This document shows, one piece after another, positions 23,244-31,583 of a stretch of DNA of 64,000 bases. The notes under the pieces were generated by a model. That model had not been told where the DNA came from and did not search any database. It saw nothing but the letters and a program-made list of their open reading frames with translations. Location: assembly GCF_009569385.1 (NCBI RefSeq), contig NZ_WBOF01000001.1:5527501-5591500 (forward strand), written 5' to 3'. Position numbers and translations under genes: made by a program. Position 1 is the stretch's first letter. The number at the start of each line of letters is the position of its first letter. Source of the stretch: Streptomyces kaniharaensis (GTDB taxonomy: Bacteria > Actinomycetota > Actinomycetes > Streptomycetales > Streptomycetaceae).

Positions 23244-24749
23244 ATGGGCGAGAAGGTCGTGGCGACGCGCGCGGATCTGGCGGACCGGCAGCTGTACCGG
23301 CGCAAGCTCCAGGCCTGCCTCGACGCGCTCGGGCGGATGCTGCGCGAGGACCGCTTCGACCGGCCCCGGGCGGTGATGGGCCTGGAGATCGAGCTCAACC
23401 TGGCCGACGAGCAGGGCCTGCCGGTGATGCGCAACGCGCAGGTGCTGAGCGCGATCGGCTCCAGCGACTTCCAGACCGAGCTGGGCCAGTTCAACATCGA
23501 GGTGAACATCGTGCCGCACCGGCTGTGCGGGCACGTCTTCGAGGAGCTGCGCGAGGAGATCGACACCGGGCTGCGCTACGCGGACCGGCGGGCGGCCGAG
23601 ACGGGCGCCCGGATCGTCATGGTAGGCATCCTGCCGACCCTGGAGACCGACCACACCGGGCTCGACGCGATGTCCCTCAACCAGCGCTACAGCCTGCTCA
23701 GCGACCAGATCCTGGCGGCCCGGGGCGAGGACATCTCGCTGGACATCGAGGGGGTCGAGCACCTCCAGCTGGAGTCGATCACCATGGTGGCCGAGGCGGC
23801 GGCGACCTCCCTCCAGCTGCACCTGCAGGTGACGCCGGAGCGGTTCTCCTCGGTGTGGAACGCCGCCCAGGCGATCTGCGGGCCGCAGCTCGCGCTCGGC
23901 GCCAACTCGCCGTTCCTGTTCGGGCGGGAGCTCTGGCGGGAGACCCGGCCGGCGCTGTTCCAGCAGGCCTGCGACACCCGTTCGGCGGAGCTCAAGGCGC
24001 AGGGCGTGCGCCCGATCACCTGGTTCGGCGAGCGCTGGGTGGACTCGGCGTACGACCTGTTCGAGGAGAACCTGCGGTACTTCCCGGCGCTGCTGCCGAT
24101 CTGCGACGACGAGGACCCGCTGAAGGTGCTGGCCTCCGGCGGCGCGCCCCGGCTGGCCGAGATGCGGCTGCACAACGGGACGATCTACCGCTGGAACCGC
24201 CCGGTGTACGACGTGAGCGGCGGCGTGCCGCACCTGCGGGTGGAGAACCGGGCGCTGCCCGCCGGGCCGACGGTCGCCGACACGCTCGCGAACGCCGCCT
24301 TCTACTACGGGCTGGTGCGCGTGCTGGCCGAGCAGTCCCGGCCGGTGTGGACCAGGATGCCGTTCGAGCGGGCGGACGAGAACTTCCGGCAGGCCGCCCG
24401 GTACGGCATCGACGCGGTCTTCCAGTGGCCGCGGCCGGGCCGGGCGGGGCGCGGCGGCGGGCTGACCACGGTGTCCGCCGTGGACCTGGTCCTCGGCGAA
24501 CTGCTGCCGATGGCCCGCCAGGGCCTGGACGAGTGGGGTGTGGAGCCGGCCGACCGGGACCGCTACCTGGGGATCATCGAGCAGCGCTGTCTGCGCCGGA
24601 CCAACGGCGCGACCTGGCAGAGCGCGACCTTCCACCGGCTGCGCGAGCAGTACGGGATGGATCGCCCGACCGCGCTCGCCGCGATGACCCGGCGCTACAT
24701 CGAGCTCATGCGCGGTGGCGAGCCGGTGCACACCTGGCCGGTGGGGTAA
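23244..24749 (+). CDS. glutamate-cysteine ligase family protein
   Basis: 501 aa. The GCS2-type ATP-grasp-like carboxylate-amine ligase fold is recognised from VMGLEIELNL near residue 45, FNIEVNIVPHRL near 83, PTLETDHTGLDAMS near 130 and RVENRALPAGPT near 332. Members join glutamate to an amine such as cysteine. Streptomycetes make mycothiol rather than glutathione, so the true substrate is open; a gamma-glutamyl modification of another amine is possible. ATG with GGAGG close upstream. The last 26 nt of the gene are nearly repeated right after the stop. It stands alone with two palindromes in its promoter region. Confidence 0.82.
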   Translation: MGEKVVATRADLADRQLYRRKLQACLDALGRMLREDRFDRPRAVMGLEIELNLADEQGLPVMRNAQVLSAIGSSDFQTELGQFNIEVNIVPHRLCGHVFEELREEIDTGLRYADRRAAETGARIVMVGILPTLETDHTGLDAMSLNQRYSLLSDQILAARGEDISLDIEGVEHLQLESITMVAEAAATSLQLHLQVTPERFSSVWNAAQAICGPQLALGANSPFLFGRELWRETRPALFQQACDTRSAELKAQGVRPITWFGERWVDSAYDLFEENLRYFPALLPICDDEDPLKVLASGGAPRLAEMRLHNGTIYRWNRPVYDVSGGVPHLRVENRALPAGPTVADTLANAAFYYGLVRVLAEQSRPVWTRMPFERADENFRQAARYGIDAVFQWPRPGRAGRGGGLTTVSAVDLVLGELLPMARQGLDEWGVEPADRDRYLGIIEQRCLRRTNGATWQSATFHRLREQYGMDRPTALAAMTRRYIELMRGGEPVHTWPVG

Positions 24750-24774
24750 GCCGGTGCCCACCTGGCCGGTGGGC
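24721..24774 (+). repeat. tandem duplication of the ligase gene's 3' end
   Basis: 24721-24746 and 24749-24774 are 26-nt copies differing at two positions, 28 nt apart. The first copy encodes the last residues and stop of the ligase; the second lies beyond the stop. A slippage or short tandem duplication is the simple explanation. Confidence 0.8.
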
Positions 24775-24852
24775 TGAGGCGGCTCCTGTGTCAGGATGAT
24801 CGCTCCGGCGGTCGGCCGACGGCCGGAGCGCCGCCCGTCCGCTGGAGCCCCC

Positions 24853-25641
24853 GTGACCACCGTCCCGACCGAACCGGAGACCGCGCAGCCCACGCGCCGG
24901 CTGCTCGGCGTGGAACTGCTGATCGTCCTCGGCCTCTCGCTCGGGGCCAGCGGCATCGGCGCGCTGATCAGCTTCGCGGGCTCGCTCACCGAGCCGCTCA
25001 AGCTCGGGCAGCAGGTGGCCACGCTGAACGGGTCGCGCGCGCCCGGGCGGCCCTGGCTCGACCTGGTGTGGCAGCTGTACTACATCGGGCGCGGTCTGAT
25101 GCCGGTGGTGCTGGTCGGGTACCTGCTGGTGCGCGAGGGCACCGCGCTGCGGGTGCTGGGCTTCGACCTCGGGCAGAAGATGCGCGACCTCGGGCGCGGC
25201 GCCGCCGTCGCCGCCGTGATCGGCGGATCCGGACTGGCGCTGTACCTGGCCTCGCAGGCGGCCGGGTACAACCTGACGGTGGCGCCGTCCGGGCTGCCGG
25301 ACGTGTGGTGGCGGGTGCCGGTGCTGGTCCTCTCGGCGTGGCAGAACGCGATCCTGGAGGAGGTCGTCGTCCTCGGCTATCTGCTGCGCCGGCTCGGGCA
25401 GTTGGGGTGGTCGTGGCCGGCGACGGTGGTGGCGAGCTCGGTGCTGCGCGGCTCGTACCACCTGTACCAGGGGGTCGGCGGGCTGGTCGGCAACATGGTG
25501 ATGGGAGCGGTGTTCTGCCTGGCGTACCGGCGCTGGGGGCGGGTGATGCCGCTGGTGGTGGCGCACGGGCTGATCGACACGGTGGCCTTCGTCGGGTACG
25601 CGCTGCTCGCCGGGCACGTCAGCTGGCTGCCGACCCCGTGA
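24853..25641 (+). CDS. CPBP (Abi) family intramembrane glutamic endopeptidase
   Basis: 262 aa, seven to eight membrane helices. The family's three motifs are complete: Glu169-Glu170 with E-E-x7-L-L-R-R, an R-x3-H motif (Arg199, His203 in VLRGSYHLYQG) and His238 in VAHGLIDT. CPBP proteases resemble eukaryotic Rce1 and process membrane or peptide substrates; many act in bacteriocin self-immunity. GTG 24853 has GGAG 4 nt upstream, while ATG 24796 lacks room for a ribosome site. Its 3' end overlaps the convergent HAD-like gene by 23 nt. Confidence 0.85.
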   Translation: MTTVPTEPETAQPTRRLLGVELLIVLGLSLGASGIGALISFAGSLTEPLKLGQQVATLNGSRAPGRPWLDLVWQLYYIGRGLMPVVLVGYLLVREGTALRVLGFDLGQKMRDLGRGAAVAAVIGGSGLALYLASQAAGYNLTVAPSGLPDVWWRVPVLVLSAWQNAILEEVVVLGYLLRRLGQLGWSWPATVVASSVLRGSYHLYQGVGGLVGNMVMGAVFCLAYRRWGRVMPLVVAHGLIDTVAFVGYALLAGHVSWLPTP

Positions 25642-26161
25642 TCGGCCCTCCGGTCGACGGCCTGGCCCGGCCGCGCGGCGGGCGGGCGAGCAGGCGGTCG
25701 ACGTGCCGGCGTTCCAGGCCCTGGCCGGGATCGATAGGCAGCAGGACGCGGTCGCGGCGCCAGAGCGAGCCGCGGACCAGGCGGGGCGGAATGACGTCGT
25801 CGACCCAGGCGAACGGCCGGCCGGCGGCGTAGCGCAGCAGCGGGGCCCACTTGCGGGCGGAGAACAGCTCCATGAGCCGCAGGCGCGGGTCGCCGGGCTG
25901 CGGGACGTAACCGGTGAAGCGGACGAACGGGAGCGGGGGCAGGTCCATCGCCGGGGCGATGTGGGTGTTCGCGTGCTCCTCCCAGGTGGTGGCCCAGACC
26001 ATTTCGTACGTGGCGGAGAGCTCGCGCAGCCAGTCGCCGTGCCGGGCGGAGAGCAGGACCGAGTAGCCGAGCAGGGTGTGGGTGTCGAACCCGGCGTCCG
26101 GGTGGGGACAGACCGGGTTGAGGACGCCGTCGACGTCCAGGAACAGCAGTGGCTTCGGCAC
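25619..26161 (-). CDS. HAD-like domain protein
   Basis: 180 aa. LLFLDVDGVLNP at residues 5-16 gives the HAD nucleophile Asp9 and general acid Asp11. MVWATTWEEHAN near 54-65 matches motif II (T), and FAWVDDVIPP the late acidic motif. The type is close to the small HAD domain called 'HAD in Swiss Army Knife RNA repair proteins'. Substrate unknown. ATG start, short spacing from the downstream exporter gene. The C-terminus overlaps the end of the CPBP gene. Confidence 0.75.
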   Translation of the reverse strand: MPKPLLFLDVDGVLNPVCPHPDAGFDTHTLLGYSVLLSARHGDWLRELSATYEMVWATTWEEHANTHIAPAMDLPPLPFVRFTGYVPQPGDPRLRLMELFSARKWAPLLRYAAGRPFAWVDDVIPPRLVRGSLWRRDRVLLPIDPGQGLERRHVDRLLARPPRGRARPSTGGPITGSAAS

Positions 26162-26260
26162 CAGTGGCCCCCAGGTGGCGGTGATTGACTCACCCGGTCG
26201 GACGAATGGAGCCGGCGGGTGGTTGCCGACCGGCGGGGGCGCGCGGGGTGCAGGGAGCGC

Positions 26261-27583
26261 TCACGGGACCAACGCGGGCTCGGTGGCGTGCGCCGCCGGG
26301 GTGCTGGTGCCGGAGGTGCTGTTGGCGCTGTTGGTGTCGTTGGTGCCATCGGCGCCGGACTTCCGGGCGAGGCGGCGGACCTGGGGTTCGAGCAGGACCG
26401 CGGCGCTCAGCAGCAGGGAGATCAGCGCGCAGGCCCACAGCGCGCCCGAGAGCCCGAGCGCGTCGGCGGCCGGACCGGCCAGAGCGGTGCCGATCGGGGC
26501 GAGGGAGTACGAGCCGAGCTCGTCGTACGCGGAGACCCGGGAGAACATCTCCTCCGGGATCTCCTGCCGGAGCGCGACCATCCAGTTGACGCCGAAGACG
26601 GTGACACCGACCCCGGACAGGAACATCGCCGTCGCGAGCAGCGGCAGGGGTGCCGCCACCGCGAGCGCGAGGGCGGGCAGGCCGAACAGGAAGACGCCCC
26701 AGTTGCCTACCAGCAGGATCCGGCGGGGCCGCCAGCGCGCCATCAGCACGCCGGTGACCACCAGCCCGACGCCGTACGCGGCCATCGCCAGACCCCAGTC
26801 CCCGGCGCCGCCCAGCCGCTCCTTGGCGACGATCGGCCCGTACACCGACTCGACCGCGCCGATGCAGGCGACCAGGACGGAGAACTGCAGGACCACGACC
26901 CAGAGCCAGCGCCGGGAGGCGAACTCCCGCCAGCCCTCCCGCAGATCGCGCACCATGCTGCCGCCTTCGGGGGCGGACATGGTCTCCGCCTCCAGGAAGA
27001 ACCGGAGCGAGGCGGCGAGCAGGAAGCAGGCGGCGTCCAGGGCGAGCACCCAGCCGGGGCCGACGGCGGCGGTGAGCGCGCCGCCGAGGGCCGCACCGCC
27101 GATCTGGGCGGCGTTCTGGCCCATCCGGAACACCGGGAAGGCCCGCGCGGCGTGCTCCTGGGAGACGCTCTGCATGATCATGCCCCCGGAGGCGGGGGAG
27201 TAGAGGGCGTAGCCGGCGCCGCCGGCGGCGGAGAGGACGAGCAGGTGCCAGAGCCGGGCGTGCCCGCCGAGCACGAGGGCCGCGAGGACGGCCTGGGAGA
27301 GGCCGCTGAACACGTTGGCGGCGACCATGACGTGGTGGCGCGGCAGCCGGTCGGCGAGGGCGCCGCCGATCACCAGCAGCAGGACGGTGGGCAGCAGCCG
27401 GGCTGCGGTGACGTAGCCGACCTCGGTGGCGGAGCCGCCGCCGCCCATCACGGCGAAGGCGGTGGCGATCGGGGCGCCGGCGTTGCCGAGCCCGCTGATC
27501 ACGGTGGCGGCGGTCTGGATCCGGAAGTTGCGGCTCGCCCAGGCGAAGCGGCGGGAGTGCGGGGGTGGGGATTGGCTCTGCAC
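26261..27583 (-). CDS. MFS transporter
   Basis: 440 aa, about 12 membrane helices. Motif A-like GGALADRLPRHHVM lies after helix 2. The layout resembles the enterobactin-exporter/multidrug MFS group. The C-terminus is a hydrophilic Asn/Ser/Thr tail. GTG 27583 is chosen as the first in-frame start whose product begins at the usual distance before helix 1; no strong ribosome site is seen. An inverted repeat (27630-27658) sits in the promoter region. Substrate not predictable. Confidence 0.82.
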   Translation of the reverse strand: MQSQSPPPHSRRFAWASRNFRIQTAATVISGLGNAGAPIATAFAVMGGGGSATEVGYVTAARLLPTVLLLVIGGALADRLPRHHVMVAANVFSGLSQAVLAALVLGGHARLWHLLVLSAAGGAGYALYSPASGGMIMQSVSQEHAARAFPVFRMGQNAAQIGGAALGGALTAAVGPGWVLALDAACFLLAASLRFFLEAETMSAPEGGSMVRDLREGWREFASRRWLWVVVLQFSVLVACIGAVESVYGPIVAKERLGGAGDWGLAMAAYGVGLVVTGVLMARWRPRRILLVGNWGVFLFGLPALALAVAAPLPLLATAMFLSGVGVTVFGVNWMVALRQEIPEEMFSRVSAYDELGSYSLAPIGTALAGPAADALGLSGALWACALISLLLSAAVLLEPQVRRLARKSGADGTNDTNSANSTSGTSTPAAHATEPALVP

Positions 27584-27629
27584 CGGGTGACTATGACCGG
27601 GAGTTCGTACAGGTGTCCATCCGGTTTTT

Positions 27630-27658
27630 ACAACTGACTGTGTGTGGTGGACAGTTGT
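27630..27658 (-). promoter_or_regulatory. inverted repeat in the MFS promoter region
   Basis: ACAACTG and CAGTTGT are perfect 7-bp arms 15 bp apart. On the minus strand the proximal arm runs into TTGTAA, a possible -35, with TACGAA 18 bp on as a weak -10. A bound repressor would block the MFS promoter. Confidence 0.5.
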
Positions 27659-27684
27659 GGCGCCGGGGGCGGCCTCGGCCGGCG

Positions 27685-28386
27685 TCAGCCGAGGTGGCCC
27701 CGGAGGAAGGTGAGGGTGCGCTGCCAGGCCGTCCGAGCCTGGAGCGGGTCGTAGGTGCCGAGCAGGTTCTCCTCGTTCATGAAGGCGTGCCCGGCCGGGT
27801 AGAAGTGGATCTCCGGGCGGACGTCGGTGGCCTCGCCGATGCGGATCGCGGCCTCGTCGACGGCGGCCATCGGGATCGAGCGGTCGTGCTCGCCGAAGTG
27901 GCCCAGGACGTGGGCGGTCAGGCCGCGGTAGTCGAAGTCCGGGTCGGGCGGGAGGCCGTAGAAGGGCACCACGGCGGCCACCTTGTCGCCCGCCCGGGCG
28001 GCCAGCAGCAGGGCGAAGCCGCCGCCCATGCAGAAGCCGACCACGCCGACCGCGTCGCCGGCCACGCCGTCCAGCGAGAGCAGATGGTCGACGGCGCCGG
28101 AGAGGTCCTCGACCGCCTGCTCGACCGGCAGTTCGCGCTTCAGCCGGGCCGCCTCGGCGCTGTCGTGGGTGGTGGCGCCGCCGAACAGGTCGGGCGCGAG
28201 GACGGTGAAGCCCTCGGCGGCGAAGCGGTCGGCCATCGCGGCGATGTGCGAGGTGAGCCCCCACCACTCCTGCACCACCACCAGGCCCGGGCCGACGCCC
28301 TGCGGCGGGCGGGCCAGGTAGCCGTACGCGGTACGGCCGTTGCTCGGGAACGTGACGTTCTGCCGGGAGCCGCCCTGGTCAGGCAT
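27685..28386 (-). CDS. dienelactone hydrolase family protein
   Basis: 233 aa, alpha/beta hydrolase. The Cys-Asp-His triad of dienelactone hydrolases is visible: Cys119 in GFCMGGG, Asp168 in FGEHDRS and His200 in PAGHAFMNE. Family members open lactone rings in aromatic catabolism, though many are general esterases. No other catabolic gene lies nearby, so the natural substrate is unknown. ATG with GAGAGGA upstream. It is transcribed toward the MFS gene 101 nt away, which appears to have its own promoter. Confidence 0.9.
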   Translation of the reverse strand: MPDQGGSRQNVTFPSNGRTAYGYLARPPQGVGPGLVVVQEWWGLTSHIAAMADRFAAEGFTVLAPDLFGGATTHDSAEAARLKRELPVEQAVEDLSGAVDHLLSLDGVAGDAVGVVGFCMGGGFALLLAARAGDKVAAVVPFYGLPPDPDFDYRGLTAHVLGHFGEHDRSIPMAAVDEAAIRIGEATDVRPEIHFYPAGHAFMNEENLLGTYDPLQARTAWQRTLTFLRGHLG

Positions 28387-28740
28387 GGCTTCCTCTCGGT
28401 GGGTCGGGCCGCGTGCGACGGGGGGTCCGGCGGACGCTTCGGACGTTGGTCACCACACCGTCGCACCCGCACCGGAAGCCGCCCGCCGCGGCGGCCGTGG
28501 AGGCGGACCCGACGTGCCCGAGGCGGGCCTGGTGTGCGGCGGACCGGGTGTTCGGAGTGGACAAGCGCGCTCCCCGAGGTGGACGGGCCCCTTCGCGGGG
28601 CCGGCGACGAGCACCGCCGCGTGGGCGGGATCCGTCTCACATTCGAGCAGCGGCGGGGCCGGACCGCCCGGTCTCGGCGACCGATCGGGTGATGCGCAGT
28701 CAGCCCGCCCGGGCCGGCCCGTCCTCGTCAGCCGTACGGG
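28387..28740. other. intergenic region, 354 nt
   Basis: Lies between two minus-strand genes. Several overlapping open frames run through it but none has a ribosome site or consistent third-position bias. I see no gene or clear terminator. Confidence 0.45.
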
Positions 28741-29367
28741 TCAGCCCGCGGTGCGTCGTCCGTGGCGGCGCAGCAGCTGGGTGCGGGCGAGGGCGTCCTG
28801 GCCGTGCCCGCGCTCGGCGAGCCGGTCGGCGATCGCGTACTGCGCGTCGGCCGGTTTCTTGTCGTCGTACTTGAACTTGGCGCGCACCTCGCGGACCGTC
28901 AGGCGCAGCCCGCGCAGGCCCGGCAGCAGCCGGGAGAACTCGCCCTCGCCCGGGACGACCCGGGTGTCCGGGGTCTCCGGCTGGAAGTGGGCGAGCTGGC
29001 GGTTGAGGATCTCCGCCTTGCCCGCGGCCGACTCGACGATCTCGGCGGTGCAGTGGAAGTGGACGGACGTGTAGTAGCTGGTGGGCGTGCCCGGCTTGCC
29101 GCGCCAGTGCCCGGGCGCGAAGGCGTAGCCGTCGGTGACCGCGAGGGTGACGTGCGGGTCGGCCCGGACAGCGCTCAGCATCGGGTTGGGCGTGGCGAGG
29201 TGGAGCAGGATCTCGCGACGCTCGGCGTCCAGCAGGAAGTGCGTCGGGACCAGCACCGGGCCCTCGCCCGGCGCGCCGTTGGCGGCGAGCAGGCCGAAGT
29301 CGCGGCCCTCGGCCAGCCAGGCGCGCCACTCGGCCTCGTCGCCGCGGTCCCAGGACCTGATCAGCAT
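28741..29367 (-). CDS. FMN-binding negative transcriptional regulator family protein (PaiB-like)
   Basis: 208 aa, a split-barrel flavin-binding fold. PaiB-type landmarks are VPTHFLLD near residue 40, a YYTSVHFHCTAEIVE segment near 98-112 and the C-terminal KFKYDDKK near 165. PaiB represses sporulation and protease genes in Bacillus subtilis, but most homologues are uncharacterised FMN proteins without DNA-binding evidence. It is 12 nt downstream of the PNPOx-like gene and probably cotranscribed with it. Confidence 0.78.
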   Translation of the reverse strand: MLIRSWDRGDEAEWRAWLAEGRDFGLLAANGAPGEGPVLVPTHFLLDAERREILLHLATPNPMLSAVRADPHVTLAVTDGYAFAPGHWRGKPGTPTSYYTSVHFHCTAEIVESAAGKAEILNRQLAHFQPETPDTRVVPGEGEFSRLLPGLRGLRLTVREVRAKFKYDDKKPADAQYAIADRLAERGHGQDALARTQLLRRHGRRTAG

Positions 29368-29379
29368 CGGCCGGCCCCG

Positions 29380-30057
29380 TCAGCGGGTCAGGTCGCGCAC
29401 GTGCGCGGGGAGCGGGACGGTCGTCGATCCGGCCGGGACCGGCGTGCCGAAGCCGCTGGTCACGGGTATGACGCCAGCCCAGTGCGGCAGGTCGAGGTCG
29501 TCCGGGTCGTCGTTGGCGCCGTCCTCGCGGGTCTTCGCCGAGACCTCGTCCAGGTCCAGGCGGATCACGGCGGTGGCGGCCAGTTCCTTGGCGTTGGCGG
29601 GGCGGACTTCGGCGGAGCGGCCGGGGACGGTCTGGTCGACCAGCGCGTCCAGCGCGATGCCCAGCTCCTCCGGGTCGGTGACCTGGTGGGCGGTGCCGTG
29701 GGCGACCACCGAGCGGAAGTTGATGCTGTGGTTGAACGCGGACTTGGTGAGCACCAGCGCGTCGACCAGGGTGACGGTGACGCAGACCGGCAGGCCCTGG
29801 TCGCCGCGGGCGCCGCGCAGCGGGCGGCTGCCGGTGGAGCCGTGGATGTAGAGGCGGCTGCCGACCCGGGCGTAGATCGTCGGCAGGACGACCGGGGCGC
29901 CGTCGGCGACGAAGCCGAGGTGGCAGAGGTAGGTGCTGTCGAGGATGGCGTGGATCGCCTCCTGCTCCCAGGTGGCGCGGTCCTTGTAGCGGGTGGGGGT
30001 GGTGCGGGGCGTGCGGGCGTAGCCGGGGTTGGTGGTGCCGTCTGCGGGGACCGACAT
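29380..30057 (-). CDS. pyridoxamine 5'-phosphate oxidase family protein
   Basis: 225 aa with a split-barrel FMN-binding domain. Conserved parts are YLCHLGFVADGAPVVLPTIY near 43-62, RLYIHGSTGSRPLR near 68-81 and HSINFRSVVAHGTA near 110-123. This subgroup resembles nitroimidazole-resistance/deazaflavin-type oxidoreductases more than true PdxH. It diverges from a MocR-family PLP-dependent regulator gene only 35 nt away, a pairing that suggests regulation by it. Substrate unknown. Confidence 0.82.
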   Translation of the reverse strand: MSVPADGTTNPGYARTPRTTPTRYKDRATWEQEAIHAILDSTYLCHLGFVADGAPVVLPTIYARVGSRLYIHGSTGSRPLRGARGDQGLPVCVTVTLVDALVLTKSAFNHSINFRSVVAHGTAHQVTDPEELGIALDALVDQTVPGRSAEVRPANAKELAATAVIRLDLDEVSAKTREDGANDDPDDLDLPHWAGVIPVTSGFGTPVPAGSTTVPLPAHVRDLTR

Positions 30058-30085
30058 GACAATCCTCTATGTACTAGTGCATAAT
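30056..30085 (+). promoter_or_regulatory. promoter and operator of the mocR-like gene
   Basis: ATGACA (30056-30061), an 18-bp spacer and CATAAT (30080-30085) form a good promoter. The GTG start lies 7 nt after the -10, so the mRNA should be leaderless. A near-palindrome TATGTACTAGTGCATA (30068-30083) with one mismatch fills the spacer and overlaps the -10. It is a natural site for autoregulation and for control of the divergent gene. Confidence 0.6.
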
Positions 30086-30092
30086 ATGCTTT

Positions 30093-31430
30093 GTGCTAGG
30101 AGACTATCCGCTGAAAGGGCGACGCGCCAGCGAAATCGCGGCTCACATCGAACAGGGCGTCAGCAGCGGGCAGCTCGCGCCCGGAACGTCGCTCCCCCCG
30201 CTGCGCGAGCTCGCCGCCGACCTCGGCGTCAACCCCAACACCGTCGCCGCCGCCTACCGGCTGCTGCGCGACCGCGGCGTGATCGAGACCGCCGGCCGCA
30301 AGGGCAGCCGCATCCTGCCCCGGCCCGCCCTCACCCCCCGCGACCAGATCCGGGTCCCCGTCCCCCCGCACGCCCGCGACCTGTCCAACGGCAACCCCGA
30401 CCCGGACCTCCTGCCCGACCTCGTTCCGGCGCTCGCCGTCGCCGCCGAGGCCGCCCGAGCCGAACCCGTCCTCTACGGGCACCCCGCCTTCGACGCCGGA
30501 CTCCTCGCCCTCGCCCGCGCCTCCTTCGAGGCCGACGGCCTGCCCGGCGGACCGATCGCCGTCGCCTCCGGCTCGCTCGACACCATCGAGCGGATCCTCG
30601 CCACCCGGCTGCGCCCCGGCGACGCGGTGGCCGTCGAGGACCCGGGCTGGGGCAGCCTGCTCGACCTGCTGCCCGCTCTCGGCCTGCGGCCCGCGCCCGT
30701 CCGGCTCGACGACGAGGGCCCGCTGCCCGACTCGCTCGCCGCGGCGCTCGCCGACGGCGCCCGGGGGGCCGTCGTCACCAGCCGGGCGCAGAACCCCACC
30801 GGCGCCGCGCTCACGGCCGCCCGCGCCGAGGCGCTGCGGGCCGTGCTGGCCGAGCACCCCGGCGTCCTGCTGATCGAGGACGACCACGGCCACGGCATGG
30901 TCGACCAGCCCTACCACCCGCTCGTCGGCGCCGGCTCGCGGCACTGGGCGGTGGTGCGCTCGGCCGCCAAGGCGTACGGGCCGGACCTGCGGCTGTCCGT
31001 CGCGGTCGGCGACGAGGACACCATCGGGCGGGTCTCCGGCCGGCTGCGTCTCGGCGCCGGCTGGGTCAGCCACCTGCTCCAGCGCACCGTCGCCCAACTG
31101 TGGCGCACCGACGCGGCGCCCGTCGGCCGGGTGGCCGCCGTCTACCGGGCCCGCCGGGACGCGCTGCTCGGCGAACTGGCCGCCCGCGGCATCGAGGCAC
31201 ACGGCGAGAGCGGGCTGAACGTCTGGGTGCCGGTGCCGGACGAGACCTCCGCGCTCGCCGCGCTGGTGCAGCGGGGCTGGGTCGCGGCCCCCGGCGCGCG
31301 CTACCGGATCCAGTCGCCGCCCGGGATCCGGATCACCACGGCGCGCCTGGAGCCGGGCGACGCACGGCAGTTGGCGGAAGACCTGGTGGCGGTGCTGGGG
31401 GCGGGCGGGACGGGTTCGCGACTGGTCTGA
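30093..31430 (+). CDS. MocR/GntR family regulator with aminotransferase domain
   Basis: 445 aa. An N-terminal GntR winged helix (residues 8-75, LRELAADLGVNPNTVAAAYRL) joins a fold-type I aminotransferase domain. PLP residues are visible: N-P-T-G at 234-237, Asp263, and Lys293 in RSAAKAYGPD as the Schiff-base lysine. MocR regulators sense PLP or an amino-acid adduct and control vitamin B6, GABA or amine genes. It diverges from a PNPOx-family gene, consistent with control of that gene. GTG start with no ribosome site; see the promoter at 30056-30085. Confidence 0.88.
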   Translation: MLGDYPLKGRRASEIAAHIEQGVSSGQLAPGTSLPPLRELAADLGVNPNTVAAAYRLLRDRGVIETAGRKGSRILPRPALTPRDQIRVPVPPHARDLSNGNPDPDLLPDLVPALAVAAEAARAEPVLYGHPAFDAGLLALARASFEADGLPGGPIAVASGSLDTIERILATRLRPGDAVAVEDPGWGSLLDLLPALGLRPAPVRLDDEGPLPDSLAAALADGARGAVVTSRAQNPTGAALTAARAEALRAVLAEHPGVLLIEDDHGHGMVDQPYHPLVGAGSRHWAVVRSAAKAYGPDLRLSVAVGDEDTIGRVSGRLRLGAGWVSHLLQRTVAQLWRTDAAPVGRVAAVYRARRDALLGELAARGIEAHGESGLNVWVPVPDETSALAALVQRGWVAAPGARYRIQSPPGIRITTARLEPGDARQLAEDLVAVLGAGGTGSRLV

Positions 31431-31534
31431 ACCCGGTGGTAACAAAGCAGAAACCTGGTGCAGATACCTAGCGGTAGCTAGCGCGGCCATGCCATCTTCG
31501 TCGCGCCACCGGCCGGCGGCACACCCTCACACGC

Positions 31535-31563
31535 GTCTTCCCGTCCCCACACCACGGGAAGAC
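31535..31563 (+). other. hairpin in the leader of the SGNH hydrolase gene
   Basis: GTCTTCCCGT and ACGGGAAGAC form a perfect 10-bp stem with a 9-nt loop, 20 nt before the start codon and just before the CAGGAG ribosome site. It could affect translation or mRNA stability. Confidence 0.5.
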
Positions 31564-31583
31564 CGAGCCGCAGGAGTTCCGCC

